Positions 8,121 through 15,255 of a DNA stretch of 64,000 nucleotides are shown here, piece by piece. Location of the stretch: positions 1-64,000 of the forward strand of contig NZ_FXTN01000006.1 in NCBI RefSeq assembly GCF_900182595.1, read 5' to 3'. Each line of letters starts with the position of its first letter. Positions within the stretch are counted from its first letter, which is position 1. The DNA comes from Pedobacter westerhofensis. Its GTDB lineage: Bacteria > Bacteroidota > Bacteroidia > Sphingobacteriales > Sphingobacteriaceae. The notes under the pieces are model-generated. The model saw nothing but the letters and a program-made list of their open reading frames with translations, was not told the origin of the DNA and made no database searches. Position numbers and translations under genes: made by a program.

Positions 8121-8728
8121 ACTACGGGTAATTTATTCATATAGTCAATTGTCCGTTTTACTTTCGCAGGATCGCTAAATTGTCCTTCAATGAACCTTTG
8201 TAGTCCAGGAAGATCATAAAATTCCTGAGCCCAGTGTCCAACTTTTTCTGCCGCTCTTACCTTATCCTTGGTAACCGCATTGTAGATCTGTATCGAGCGC
8301 ACATCAATAAGGTTACTAGGTTTAATTATAATCTGATCGGGTGATATCTATTTTAGTGTGTGATTATCCACGATTTGGGCATTCTTTAAGAGCTGTCGGG
8401 TAAATACAACTTTTGAGTCTACAAGAAACCATCGGGCTTTTCGCAACATAATTGCCTTTAGTACCTCCTGATGGGTAATAGATGTTTCTCCGATTACACC
8501 CGAGCCATAATCTGGCCTTATAATGCCTAGAAATGCATCACATTCCTCAACAGCGGCCAGGCAATCTTCTAAGTTTGATTTGTCAGATCCCGCATATACA
8601 GTTCCCATGTGAGAGTTCATCACCGTATATCCGTAACTGTCAAGCTGTGTATAGATGGCTGCCAGCTGATCCTGATAGCCATAAATGGTTGATGCAACCA
8701 AAACTTTGATGTTGTTCTTCTCTACCAT
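8117..8728 (-). pseudogene. DUF4062-domain protein, interrupted by an in-frame stop
   Basis: Residues 1-126 (8348-8728) carry the DUF4062 pattern: a VLVASTIYGYQDQL start, EECDAFLGIIRPDYGSG and SITHQEVLKA. The same frame continues after a single TAG at 8348-8350 and runs to 8117 with sensible protein sequence (SNLIDVRSIQIYNAV, then an acidic end). The original protein would be about 203 aa. It overlaps the AlbA_2 gene as ATGA, so the two formed an operon. DUF4062 proteins have a TIR/flavodoxin-like fold and are frequent partners of NTPases in conflict systems. Confidence 0.8.
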
Positions 8729-8853
8729 TCGAGCTTAATTAGAGAGGTGCAGTAAAGCGCTCTTCAGCCATAAATAATTATTTAATTGAACCTTTTCGAA
8801 CCCTTAGCTGTTGAGTCTAATCCTGCAATAAGCATACCCACTTACCGCTCGAA

Positions 8854-9393
8854 TTAGAAGAACTTAAAACCCAAGTTACTCAAGCGAAAGGACATTGAAG
8901 TTGCACTAACATCAAAAATTTTCGCGAGATGTTTAATGTCATCTTCGCTATGAAGGTCAAATTCCATTTTTTCGATTTCCTTGTTGAGAAGGCTTTCAGG
9001 CATCAGGATACACGCTGCAAATTTATTGGCTTCCTGTTCCAATTTTTGGGATTCTTCAGTGTAGGTAAATCCAGGGGATCTAAACAATGCCTTGTACTGT
9101 TTATCCATAAAAACATCAGACTCCTCCCTATGTAGGACATAGTGTCCAAGTTCATGCGCGATGGTGAATCGCTTTCTGACGCGGGATTCAGTTTGGTTGT
9201 ACCCAATCGTAGCGCCTTCGTTGTTTATAACCAACACTCCAGAAATGTCATCGTCAAAGCCATAGGCCAAGACCTTGATGCCCATAGATTTTGCAATGTC
9301 TTCTACTTTTATCGGAAGAGTTTTAAAAAGAGGATTGTCTAAAGCTCCTTCAATAAAAGTCTCAATTTTTTGTTCAACTTTTTTGGTGCTCAT
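8854..9393 (-). CDS. ImmA/IrrE-family metallopeptidase
   Basis: 179 aa with the zinc site HELGH at residues 80-84 and the downstream QEANKFAACILMP segment (Glu121 is the probable third ligand), diagnostic of the ImmA/IrrE (COG2856) family. Family members cleave or inactivate a cognate XRE repressor to switch on a mobile element or a toxin. The partner is the XRE gene immediately upstream (9412-9753), 18 bp away on the same strand. No transmembrane or signal segment is visible. Intact and full-length for the family. Confidence 0.9.
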   Translation of the reverse strand: MSTKKVEQKIETFIEGALDNPLFKTLPIKVEDIAKSMGIKVLAYGFDDDISGVLVINNEGATIGYNQTESRVRKRFTIAHELGHYVLHREESDVFMDKQYKALFRSPGFTYTEESQKLEQEANKFAACILMPESLLNKEIEKMEFDLHSEDDIKHLAKIFDVSATSMSFRLSNLGFKFF

Positions 9394-9411
9394 AATTTAT
9401 GTTTTATGTCT

Positions 9412-9753
9412 CTACTTTTTAATCAAATCCAAAAACCCCTCAAAGGAATTTTTTGAATTTGTATTAAGATCCCATTTTTGCGCTATCTCGTCAACCTTAA
9501 ACACAGTGAACGAAACAGCAGCTGTTTCCTTGGAACTTACCTGAGGGATCAGTTTTGTAAAGTCAATTTTTAAATACTTCGCAATATTGATCAGTAAAAA
9601 AGTAGATGGCCTTTGCCTTCCCTTTTCTATATTAACAACTGATGCCCGAGATAGTTCGAGAAAGTTTGCGAGGTCTTCCTGTTTAACCCCAGCGTTGAGT
9701 CTTTCCTTAATTATGAGTTGACCCAATTCCTCATAAAATTTATCTTCATTCAT
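9412..9753 (-). CDS. XRE-family regulator paired with ImmA-type protease
   Basis: 113 aa. Residues about 13-68 form an HTH_3 (IKERLNAGVKQEDLANFLEL, then SVVNIEKGRQRPS). The C-terminal 40 residues are likely the protease-sensitive tail. The gene is the first of a leftward two-gene operon. Upstream, at 9788-9846, lies a 14-bp inverted repeat with one mismatch that could be its operator. The same region contains the promoter of the rightward Ubl operon, so this regulator may also repress that system (inference). Confidence 0.85.
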   Translation of the reverse strand: MNEDKFYEELGQLIIKERLNAGVKQEDLANFLELSRASVVNIEKGRQRPSTFLLINIAKYLKIDFTKLIPQVSSKETAAVSFTVFKVDEIAQKWDLNTNSKNSFEGFLDLIKK

Positions 9754-9787
9754 AAAGACCTGTTAATTACCACTCTGCAAAGGTAGA

Positions 9788-9846
9788 AATAAGTTATTTC
9801 AAAAACAAGTGAATTGTTTGCCAAACTTTACATGAAATAATTTATT
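9788..9846. promoter_or_regulatory. Inverted repeat, candidate operator of the XRE regulator
   Basis: AATAAGTTATTTCA (9788-9801) is the reverse complement of TGAAATAATTTATT (9833-9846) with one mismatch. The arms are centred about 45 bp apart, 35-90 bp upstream of the XRE start and just upstream of the rightward promoter at 9851-9881. A dimeric repressor could bridge both. Confidence 0.5.
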
Positions 9847-9850
9847 TAAT

Positions 9851-9881
9851 TTTGCATTTCTGAATTCTTAGTGTATATTTG
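9851..9881 (+). promoter_or_regulatory. Bacteroidetes-type promoter reading toward the Ubl operon
   Basis: TTTG (9851-9854) and TATATTTG (9874-9881) are 19 bp apart, matching the TTTG / TAnnTTTG consensus of Bacteroidota sigma-ABfr. Transcription would begin near 9888 and give a 5' leader of about 310 nt before the first Ubl gene. Confidence 0.6.
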
Positions 9882-10129
9882 TGAGACCATAGGAAGAAAA
9901 TGGCCGTAAATGAAAAAAGCCGGATAAGATACCCAGCTTTGATTTTTTTGAAAATATGTCCACAGGCTTACGAACCTGTCAACGCATTTGTTAGTCGTTT
10001 CTCAAATGTATGGATTGATTCTTAATAATCAAAGCATTTAGACGATTAATTGTTGAAGGTAGCTTGTTCGGGAATTGTTAACTATTAGAAAAAGAGCCTC
10101 GTAGGATCTAAGTGTCAACCCAAAAAAAG

Positions 10130-10171
10130 CAGCGCTTGCGCTGGAGCTAATGTTTTGCAGGTCCGCAAAAC
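10130..10171 (+). promoter_or_regulatory. Two tandem hairpins in the leader of the Ubl operon
   Basis: CAGCGC (10130-10135) pairs with GCGCTG (10138-10143), and GTTTTGC (10152-10158) pairs with GCAAAAC (10165-10171). They lie in the long leader, 28-69 nt before the start codon at 10199. There is no U-run directly after them. They could be a leader control element or a processing site; nothing more can be said. The rest of 9882-10129 shows no gene. Confidence 0.35.
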
Positions 10172-10198
10172 GAACTAAAAACAATTAACATCTAAAAG

Positions 10199-11347
10199 AT
10201 GAAACCCATTTCAAGTGAAAGCCCGGCAGCTAAAAAGCCAAGAAAATTCATTGCAATAGTAAACGAAGTTGAGATTTCCTTCCAGAACCCGATTCAGACC
10301 GGACACGAGATCCTTAAAGAGGCAGAGATCAAACATCCTCAATGCATCGATCTGTACCAGCTATTTCCGAAAGGGGATTTTGAAAGAATATCGCTCGATG
10401 AAAAGGTTGATTTTTCAAAATCTGGCGTAGAAAAGTTCATCACAAAGGATGCGGAATTCCGTAACTATACTGTAGATGGTCAGTCCGAAACCACAGATCA
10501 GAAAAAAATGACCGCCAATAAGATCCTAAAATTAGCAGGTATCGATCCGGAACACCATTTTCTGATACTTGTGAAAAATGATGGGACCAAAGTAAGCTAT
10601 GCGCGCAAAGGTGACGAAGAAATTAAGGTCGCCTGTCCGCCGATGCAGTTTGTTACTGGAAAGAAAGACAGTATTTGCGATTTGGAACAATGCTGCCACT
10701 CGGGTACGATTCCGGTAATCTCTTACAGGTACATCATAAAGATCAATAGCGAAAAGTACACTGTTGATGAAAAAGAGATGACAGGCAGGCAGATTCTGGC
10801 ATTGATCGGCCAAACACCAGAATCCTACTACTTAAGATTTAAGCACAAGGGCGGATCATCGATTGTAGGCGCTGATGAGGTCATCGATTTCACTGCCTGT
10901 GGAGTTGAAAGGTTTAGTGCAAAAGCTAAAAATTGTACGGAGGGTCGCGTTAATCAACGCGACTTTTCTATGCCAGAAGAAGATGCCGATTTTCTTAAAA
11001 AACAGGATTTATCCTGGGATTCCTTTTCGGAGGGGTCACGTTGGCTGATCTTAAGGGACTATGTTCTGCCAGCTGGATATAATGTTGAAAAATGCGATGT
11101 TGCAGTTGCTATACCAGCAAATTATCCGGTGGAACAGCTTGACATGTTCTATATGTTTCCAAATCTTTCAAGGACGGACAATCAGGCGATTGGCGCACTG
11201 AGCCCTCAAACCATCGAAGGCAAGCAGTATCAACGTTGGTCGAGGCACAGAACAGCGCTTAACCAATGGGTACCCGGAGAAGATAACCTTGCGACCCATC
11301 TGGAGCTAATGAACCATAGTTTACAAGAAGAATTTACCAAGCGATAA
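10199..11347 (+). CDS. Multi-ubiquitin-like protein fused to an E2-like domain
   Basis: 382 aa. Three beta-grasp repeats are visible at residues about 14-82, 86-152 and 175-241; each has a basic first strand, a helix with a TGxxIL/TANKIL motif, and an acidic last strand. Residues about 253-382 match the prokaryotic E2 family E layout: LPAGYN, VAVAIPANYPVEQLDMFYMFP, then W and H residues and WVPGEDNLATHL. The family is known from operons with an E1 and a JAB peptidase. The E2 part has a single Cys (299). It overlaps the JAB-E1 gene as TAATG. The protein would supply both modifier and conjugating enzyme. Confidence 0.85.
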   Translation: MKPISSESPAAKKPRKFIAIVNEVEISFQNPIQTGHEILKEAEIKHPQCIDLYQLFPKGDFERISLDEKVDFSKSGVEKFITKDAEFRNYTVDGQSETTDQKKMTANKILKLAGIDPEHHFLILVKNDGTKVSYARKGDEEIKVACPPMQFVTGKKDSICDLEQCCHSGTIPVISYRYIIKINSEKYTVDEKEMTGRQILALIGQTPESYYLRFKHKGGSSIVGADEVIDFTACGVERFSAKAKNCTEGRVNQRDFSMPEEDADFLKKQDLSWDSFSEGSRWLILRDYVLPAGYNVEKCDVAVAIPANYPVEQLDMFYMFPNLSRTDNQAIGALSPQTIEGKQYQRWSRHRTALNQWVPGEDNLATHLELMNHSLQEEFTKR

Positions 11348-12738
11348 TGATGAAGCAAGTACTGAGAATTTCAGGTGATATGCACGCCCAGCTGCGTGCA
11401 CACCTTCATCCAGGCGATCTAAAAGAAGCCATAGCTTTTGCGCTTTGCGGTAGGTTGAGTACAAGCACCCATAATGGGTTGCTTGTACATAAACTACTTT
11501 TGGTACCACATAACCTTTGTATCAGGAAAGGTGATTTCATCGAATGGCCGACCGATTATATCGATGACCTGATAGACGAGGCGGCCGAGAAGAACATGGG
11601 GATCTTAAAAATCCATTCCCACCCCGACGGATACGATGACTTTTCAAAACTTGACGATGAATCCGATAAGATTCTTTTTCCGTCGATATACGCGTTGATG
11701 AACGAGCAAGCTCCGCATTTTAGCGCGATCATGTATTCAGACGGAGGTATAAAGGCGAGGGTTGTGCATACCGATAAAGAGTTTCAGCCCGTCGATAATG
11801 TATCCATAGTCGGAGATCAGGTGATAATTTATCGTAGTATGGATAACGTTGGCAATGACGAAATCAATTTGAGGAATCTGCAAACATTTGGATTGGGAAC
11901 AACCAACCTGTTAAAATCGTTAACGGTAACAGTGATTGGATGTTCGGGCACGGGCAGCATTGTTATCGAACAGCTGGCAAGGCTTGGAGTTGGCAAGCTG
12001 ATCATTGCGGATCCAGATCTGATAGAGTTAAAAAATCTTAACAGGATTCTTAACTCCAGCTACGATGATGCAATCAGTGGTGTCGAAAAAGTTGCAGTAA
12101 TGCAGAGGGCAATTGCTGCTATGGGATTCGATACAGAAGTAACTACTTTCAAGTCACTGCTGCAGGAAGATGGGCTTTTGTTGCAGGCAGCAATGGCAAG
12201 TGATTTTATTTTAGGTTCGGTGGATTCAATAGAAGGGCGCAATATTATGAATACCATCTCGACAATGTACCTGGTTCCCTATATAGATATGGGTGTAAAA
12301 CTGGTAACTGACAAAAAGGGTGGAATTGATGAAATATCTGGATCTGTACATTATCTGCAACCTGGCAAATCATCCTTAAGAACAAGAGGCGTTTATACCA
12401 TTGACGAACTTGCCGCCGAAGGCTTAAAAAGGACTAATCCAGAAATGTACGATGAACAGCGCAAAAATGGATATGTAGTCGACATCAATGTGGAAAGCCC
12501 AGCGGTAATTCCAATCAACATGCAAACGGCATCACTTGCGGTTCTGGAATTCCTAGCCAGGTTACATCCTTATAGGTATGATCCAAATTCCAGGTTTGCG
12601 CAAACAAACATTTCCATTAGCGACTGGGAAATCTGGCATGAAGCCGAAGGCAACGATGACCCTTATCTTAAAAAGATGGTCGGCAGGGGAGATATGAGAC
12701 CGATGTTGAACTCTCCTAACCTGAACGAACTATGGTAA
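11347..12738 (+). CDS. JAB deubiquitinase-like peptidase fused to ThiF/E1-like enzyme
   Basis: 463 aa. Residues about 8-145 are a JAB/MPN domain: Glu28, then HSHP at 90-93, Ser100 and Asp103 complete the JAMM zinc site. Residues about 180-410 are a ThiF/E1 adenylating domain: GCSGTGS at 198-204, ADPDLIELKNLNRI (Asp222, Arg233), and a conserved C-terminal LARLHPYR. The cross-over loop reads QPGKSSLRTRG where classical ThiF/MoeB/E1 enzymes have PGxxCLxC; the only Cys residues are 34, 58 and 199. It would adenylate the Ubl and trim it. It overlaps both neighbours, indicating tight coupling. Confidence 0.9.
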   Translation: MMKQVLRISGDMHAQLRAHLHPGDLKEAIAFALCGRLSTSTHNGLLVHKLLLVPHNLCIRKGDFIEWPTDYIDDLIDEAAEKNMGILKIHSHPDGYDDFSKLDDESDKILFPSIYALMNEQAPHFSAIMYSDGGIKARVVHTDKEFQPVDNVSIVGDQVIIYRSMDNVGNDEINLRNLQTFGLGTTNLLKSLTVTVIGCSGTGSIVIEQLARLGVGKLIIADPDLIELKNLNRILNSSYDDAISGVEKVAVMQRAIAAMGFDTEVTTFKSLLQEDGLLLQAAMASDFILGSVDSIEGRNIMNTISTMYLVPYIDMGVKLVTDKKGGIDEISGSVHYLQPGKSSLRTRGVYTIDELAAEGLKRTNPEMYDEQRKNGYVVDINVESPAVIPINMQTASLAVLEFLARLHPYRYDPNSRFAQTNISISDWEIWHEAEGNDDPYLKKMVGRGDMRPMLNSPNLNELW

Positions 12739-13076
12739 TGAGATTTTTGTTATCGGTCAAGACTTTTTTCCTTGGACTTTTCAGGCAAGACAAACTGTTT
12801 AAGAACAAATACGTTGAAATGATCCCAGAAAATTTGAAACCTGGAATTCTATACGTTGAGGGTGATGGGAGCAAAAACCAGTTTGCATCGTTTTTGTGTC
12901 CGTGCGGATGTAAAGAGGAAATAAACCTGAACCTTGAACCTGAAGAAGAGCCATGTTGGCTCCTGGAGGAAGGAGCTGTTACCGATCTGGCGCCTTCTGT
13001 TTGGAAAAGCAACAACTGCAAGAGCCATTTTTTTATCAGAAAGGGTAAAATAAAATGGTGTTCTGATACACTTTAA
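12738..13076 (+). CDS. DUF6527 metal-binding protein of the Ubl operon
   Basis: 112 aa from the ATG at 12738, which overlaps the E1 stop as TAATG; an in-frame ATG at 12732 is also possible. It shows the DUF6527 pattern: CPCGC (near residues 54-58), a short insert, then LAPSVW, a CxxH pair (CKSH) and a final KWC. Cys and His spacing suggests a zinc site. DUF6527 proteins are recurrent third members of multi-Ubl operons; their role is unknown to me, perhaps E3-like or scaffold. Its last codons lie inside the 56-bp palindrome. Confidence 0.8.
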   Translation: MRFLLSVKTFFLGLFRQDKLFKNKYVEMIPENLKPGILYVEGDGSKNQFASFLCPCGCKEEINLNLEPEEEPCWLLEEGAVTDLAPSVWKSNNCKSHFFIRKGKIKWCSDTL

Positions 13077-13120
13077 CAAGAAAGGCTGCCAATTGGCAGC
13101 CTTTCTTGTTAAAGTGTATC
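13065..13120. terminator. Perfect 56-bp palindrome, bidirectional terminator
   Basis: Positions 13065-13092 and 13093-13120 are exact reverse complements (28 bp per arm, no spacer). The core is AAAGGCTGCCAATTGGCAGC. The left arm covers the last codons and stop of the DUF6527 gene; the right arm ends 6 bp before the stop of the convergent gene at 13127. As RNA it folds into a long hairpin for transcripts from either side. Confidence 0.85.
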
Positions 13121-13126
13121 TTTGTT

Positions 13127-13330
13127 TTAGATATTGATCGTGTAATTTGAATATGCCGTTTTCGGATCGTGCTTGATCGTTAGATCCTGGACAGGCGCAA
13201 AGTCTATTACGGTAACAGGAGTTTCAAATTCAATGTGGGCAAATTTAGGGCATAATTTTTCGTATTGCTCCAGCCTATTTATATATTCTTTGGAGAATCC
13301 CAAGGATTCAAGTGCTGCAATTTTATCCAT
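13127..13330 (-). CDS. Small unknown partner of the SDH-type protease
   Basis: 67 aa, hydrophilic. An N-terminal helix (LESLGFSKEYINRLEQYEKL) is followed by a beta-rich half. Its start overlaps the stop of the protease gene by 8 bp, so the two are translationally coupled. No family recognised. It could be an adaptor or inhibitor of the protease. It converges on the Ubl operon across the shared palindromic terminator. Confidence 0.6.
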   Translation of the reverse strand: MDKIAALESLGFSKEYINRLEQYEKLCPKFAHIEFETPVTVIDFAPVQDLTIKHDPKTAYSNYTINI

Positions 13331-14417
13331 TTTGATTGGTGTTTCTTATTTGGCTTGCTTTAAATATAGTATAATTTTCAGAAATAAACATCTTGTAAAA
13401 ATTGGCATTTTCAAATGTCCAATATAGAAACGCCCAAAAACGGCGAATTGTTCTAGCCAGACCGTCAATATTCTCAGGATGTGTAATCTTTATATTACAT
13501 ACGTCCCAGGCCACCTCCCTGGTAATCCCACGGCTATGTGTTTTCCATTGGCCGTGGTCACAGAGATTTTTTGCGATAGTCTGTGCGCGGTCTCTCTTTT
13601 CTTCGTCCTTAACTTTACGTCCGTCTGAATGGACATCCCAATCCTTGAATTTATAACTATAGAGATAATCGGTGACAAGTTCGATGGAATAGTCACTACT
13701 ATTTACAGCACTACCAATCTCTTTGGCATCGATTCTGTTTAGGATCTGGAAATCAGTCCATAAAGGCGACTGCCCTTTTGCTATCAGTTCTTCTCCTCTG
13801 GCTTGGATTTCTTTGATCAATGTCAAAACAGATTGTGCAGAAACAAAATTCCCATCGACACCTCTCACCTGTGGATCTATTGGGCCAATTGTTGCCCTGC
13901 TGTCCATAATGATCTCGTCGCCAGACATTGCCCAAATAGTCCCTGCACTCATCGCCATGCTTGGGATAATAAATGAAACCTTATCAAATCTCGGACGCAA
14001 GTGGTTTACAAACCGCGCAACCTGCTCTGCAGAACCGCCAGGAGTAACAATCAATACATCGATCTCCTTAGCTTCAGGGGGAACCATAGACACCATTTCG
14101 GAAAATGGAAGGTCATCGATCTGTTCAATTGACCTGGAACCAGGCAGGGCGGCATTCGTAATGTTGGCTATATAGCAGATCAAAGGTCTTTTGCGAACTT
14201 TCGAAATATCTCCGATGGCTCTTTTCAGCTCCTCGACAATATTAATATTAAGCGCAATATTCGGTTGGGTAACAATTCCAATAATGCTTTCATACTCCCT
14301 GCCGTCGACCATATTATCCAACAACGAATCTATCCTTTTCAGAGGAATAGTAATCGTATTGCCAGAGCCGTTGGATTTCTGCGTATTAAATTTAGTATTG
14401 GATTTACCGTACCCCAT
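13323..14417 (-). CDS. SDH-type serine protease (ClpP/crotonase fold)
   Basis: 364 aa. Residues about 75-240 show the SDH_sah/ClpP-like signature: VLIVTPGGSAEQVARFV (oxyanion region), SMAMSAGTIWAMSGDEI with Ser157 as likely nucleophile, and MDSRATIGPIDPQV. The N-terminal 20 residues are low complexity; the C-terminal 120 residues are an extension I do not recognise. No signal peptide, so probably cytoplasmic. The family was named for a serine dehydrogenase proteinase and also turns up in mobile islands. It sits convergent to a ubiquitin-like operon, which invites a tag-and-degrade hypothesis, unproven. Confidence 0.85.
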   Translation of the reverse strand: MGYGKSNTKFNTQKSNGSGNTITIPLKRIDSLLDNMVDGREYESIIGIVTQPNIALNINIVEELKRAIGDISKVRKRPLICYIANITNAALPGSRSIEQIDDLPFSEMVSMVPPEAKEIDVLIVTPGGSAEQVARFVNHLRPRFDKVSFIIPSMAMSAGTIWAMSGDEIIMDSRATIGPIDPQVRGVDGNFVSAQSVLTLIKEIQARGEELIAKGQSPLWTDFQILNRIDAKEIGSAVNSSDYSIELVTDYLYSYKFKDWDVHSDGRKVKDEEKRDRAQTIAKNLCDHGQWKTHSRGITREVAWDVCNIKITHPENIDGLARTIRRFWAFLYWTFENANFYKMFISENYTIFKASQIRNTNQNG

Positions 14418-14513
14418 AAAAGTTTTGCAATTATAAGTATTTAATTGTAATTAACTTATAACACAAATCATTATTTTGAACAACACCAATTCGGTACTAA
14501 TATCCAGAACTTA

Positions 14514-14600
14514 GCCCAAAAAGGAAAACGGAGAATAATCATCACGACCATTCCCCGTTCTAAATTAACGCTCTCATATGTAAATACGCTGCTCTCACCG
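14514..14600 (-). ncRNA. Repeated noncoding element, copy A (candidate small RNA with terminator)
   Basis: Reads leftward. It shares identical blocks with copy B at 38064-38150: CTAAATTAACGCTCTC, CGACCATTCCCCG, ATCAT and CGGAGAA (plus-strand notation), in the same order and almost the same spacing. On the minus strand ACGGGGAAT pairs with ATTCTCCGT, followed by TTTCCTTTTT. Between the copies the outer pair changes from A-T to G-C, a compensatory change. The other parts of 14418-14745 hold no gene that I can see. Confidence 0.55.
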
Positions 14601-14745
14601 ATTTATTGCGAAGGTTCTTAATTATCACCTAATCTCCTCCCGCCTTTTCGGGTCTTCCGTGCAGGGTTAATTTACTATTACCTAATTTTCTTTGTTTAGT
14701 GATTTAGGTAGGGTATATTACAACGTCTAACCAATTAATCTCTCA

Positions 14746-15021
14746 ATGAAATGCCTGTTCTGCAAACAAACTTCTGAACACTCCACAAGTGAGGAGCATA
14801 CCGTTCCAGAATCAGTTGGAAATAAAAGCCATATACTGGCCAAAGGGGTCGTTTGCGATAAGTGTAATAACTACATCGCCACAAAAATCGAAAAGACAGC
14901 GCTTGAAACACCCTTCTTCAAAGATCTTCGGTTTAGGAACAACATCGAATCTAAAAAAGGAAAGACATTCAGAGAAAACAACATCTTATCGGTGGTCAGC
15001 AGCTCGACGGACAGCTTCTAG
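14746..15021 (+). pseudogene. HNH_5-type endonuclease, truncated
   Basis: 91 aa. The N-terminus has the HNH_5 pattern: CLFCKQTSEHSTSEEHTVPES, with a CxxC knuckle and EH...PES, then VVCDKCNNYIATKIEK and ETPFFKDLRFRNNIESKKGK. Intact relatives, as I recall them, run on for some 200 more residues. After KKGK the frame ends in a Ser-rich tail and stops. Other frames remain open briefly, so a frameshift or deletion is likely. The zinc and HNH residues are present, but the fold is incomplete. It would be a nuclease of a defence island in its intact form. Confidence 0.65.
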
Positions 15022-15255
15022 CTTATAAGAAAGTACTGCAAGTTTGCATTATTGCGCCAACTTGTTGGGCTGAATGCATCCAAATGAATTGTTAAAGAAA
15101 CTGTTTGACAATTTTGAATGAGATTTTTTTGGAAACCAGTGCTATGATTATTGTTAACAACAATTATACTCAGCCGGAACAAAACATAGCAGAAAGGAAG
15201 TAATATTATGGTGGCCTCACCCCATAGCTAACCATCGATTAAATCATCCTGCAGA

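Noticed and set aside
10199..11347. CBASS-type or Bil-type system
   Set aside because: No CD-NTase or CBASS effector is adjacent, and the triple-Ubl/E2 fusion with DUF6527 differs from the four-gene Bil layout as I know it.
14789..15028. 79-codon frame overlapping the HNH_5 gene
   Set aside because: It is the plus-one shadow of the zinc-knuckle frame, without the Cys/His pattern.
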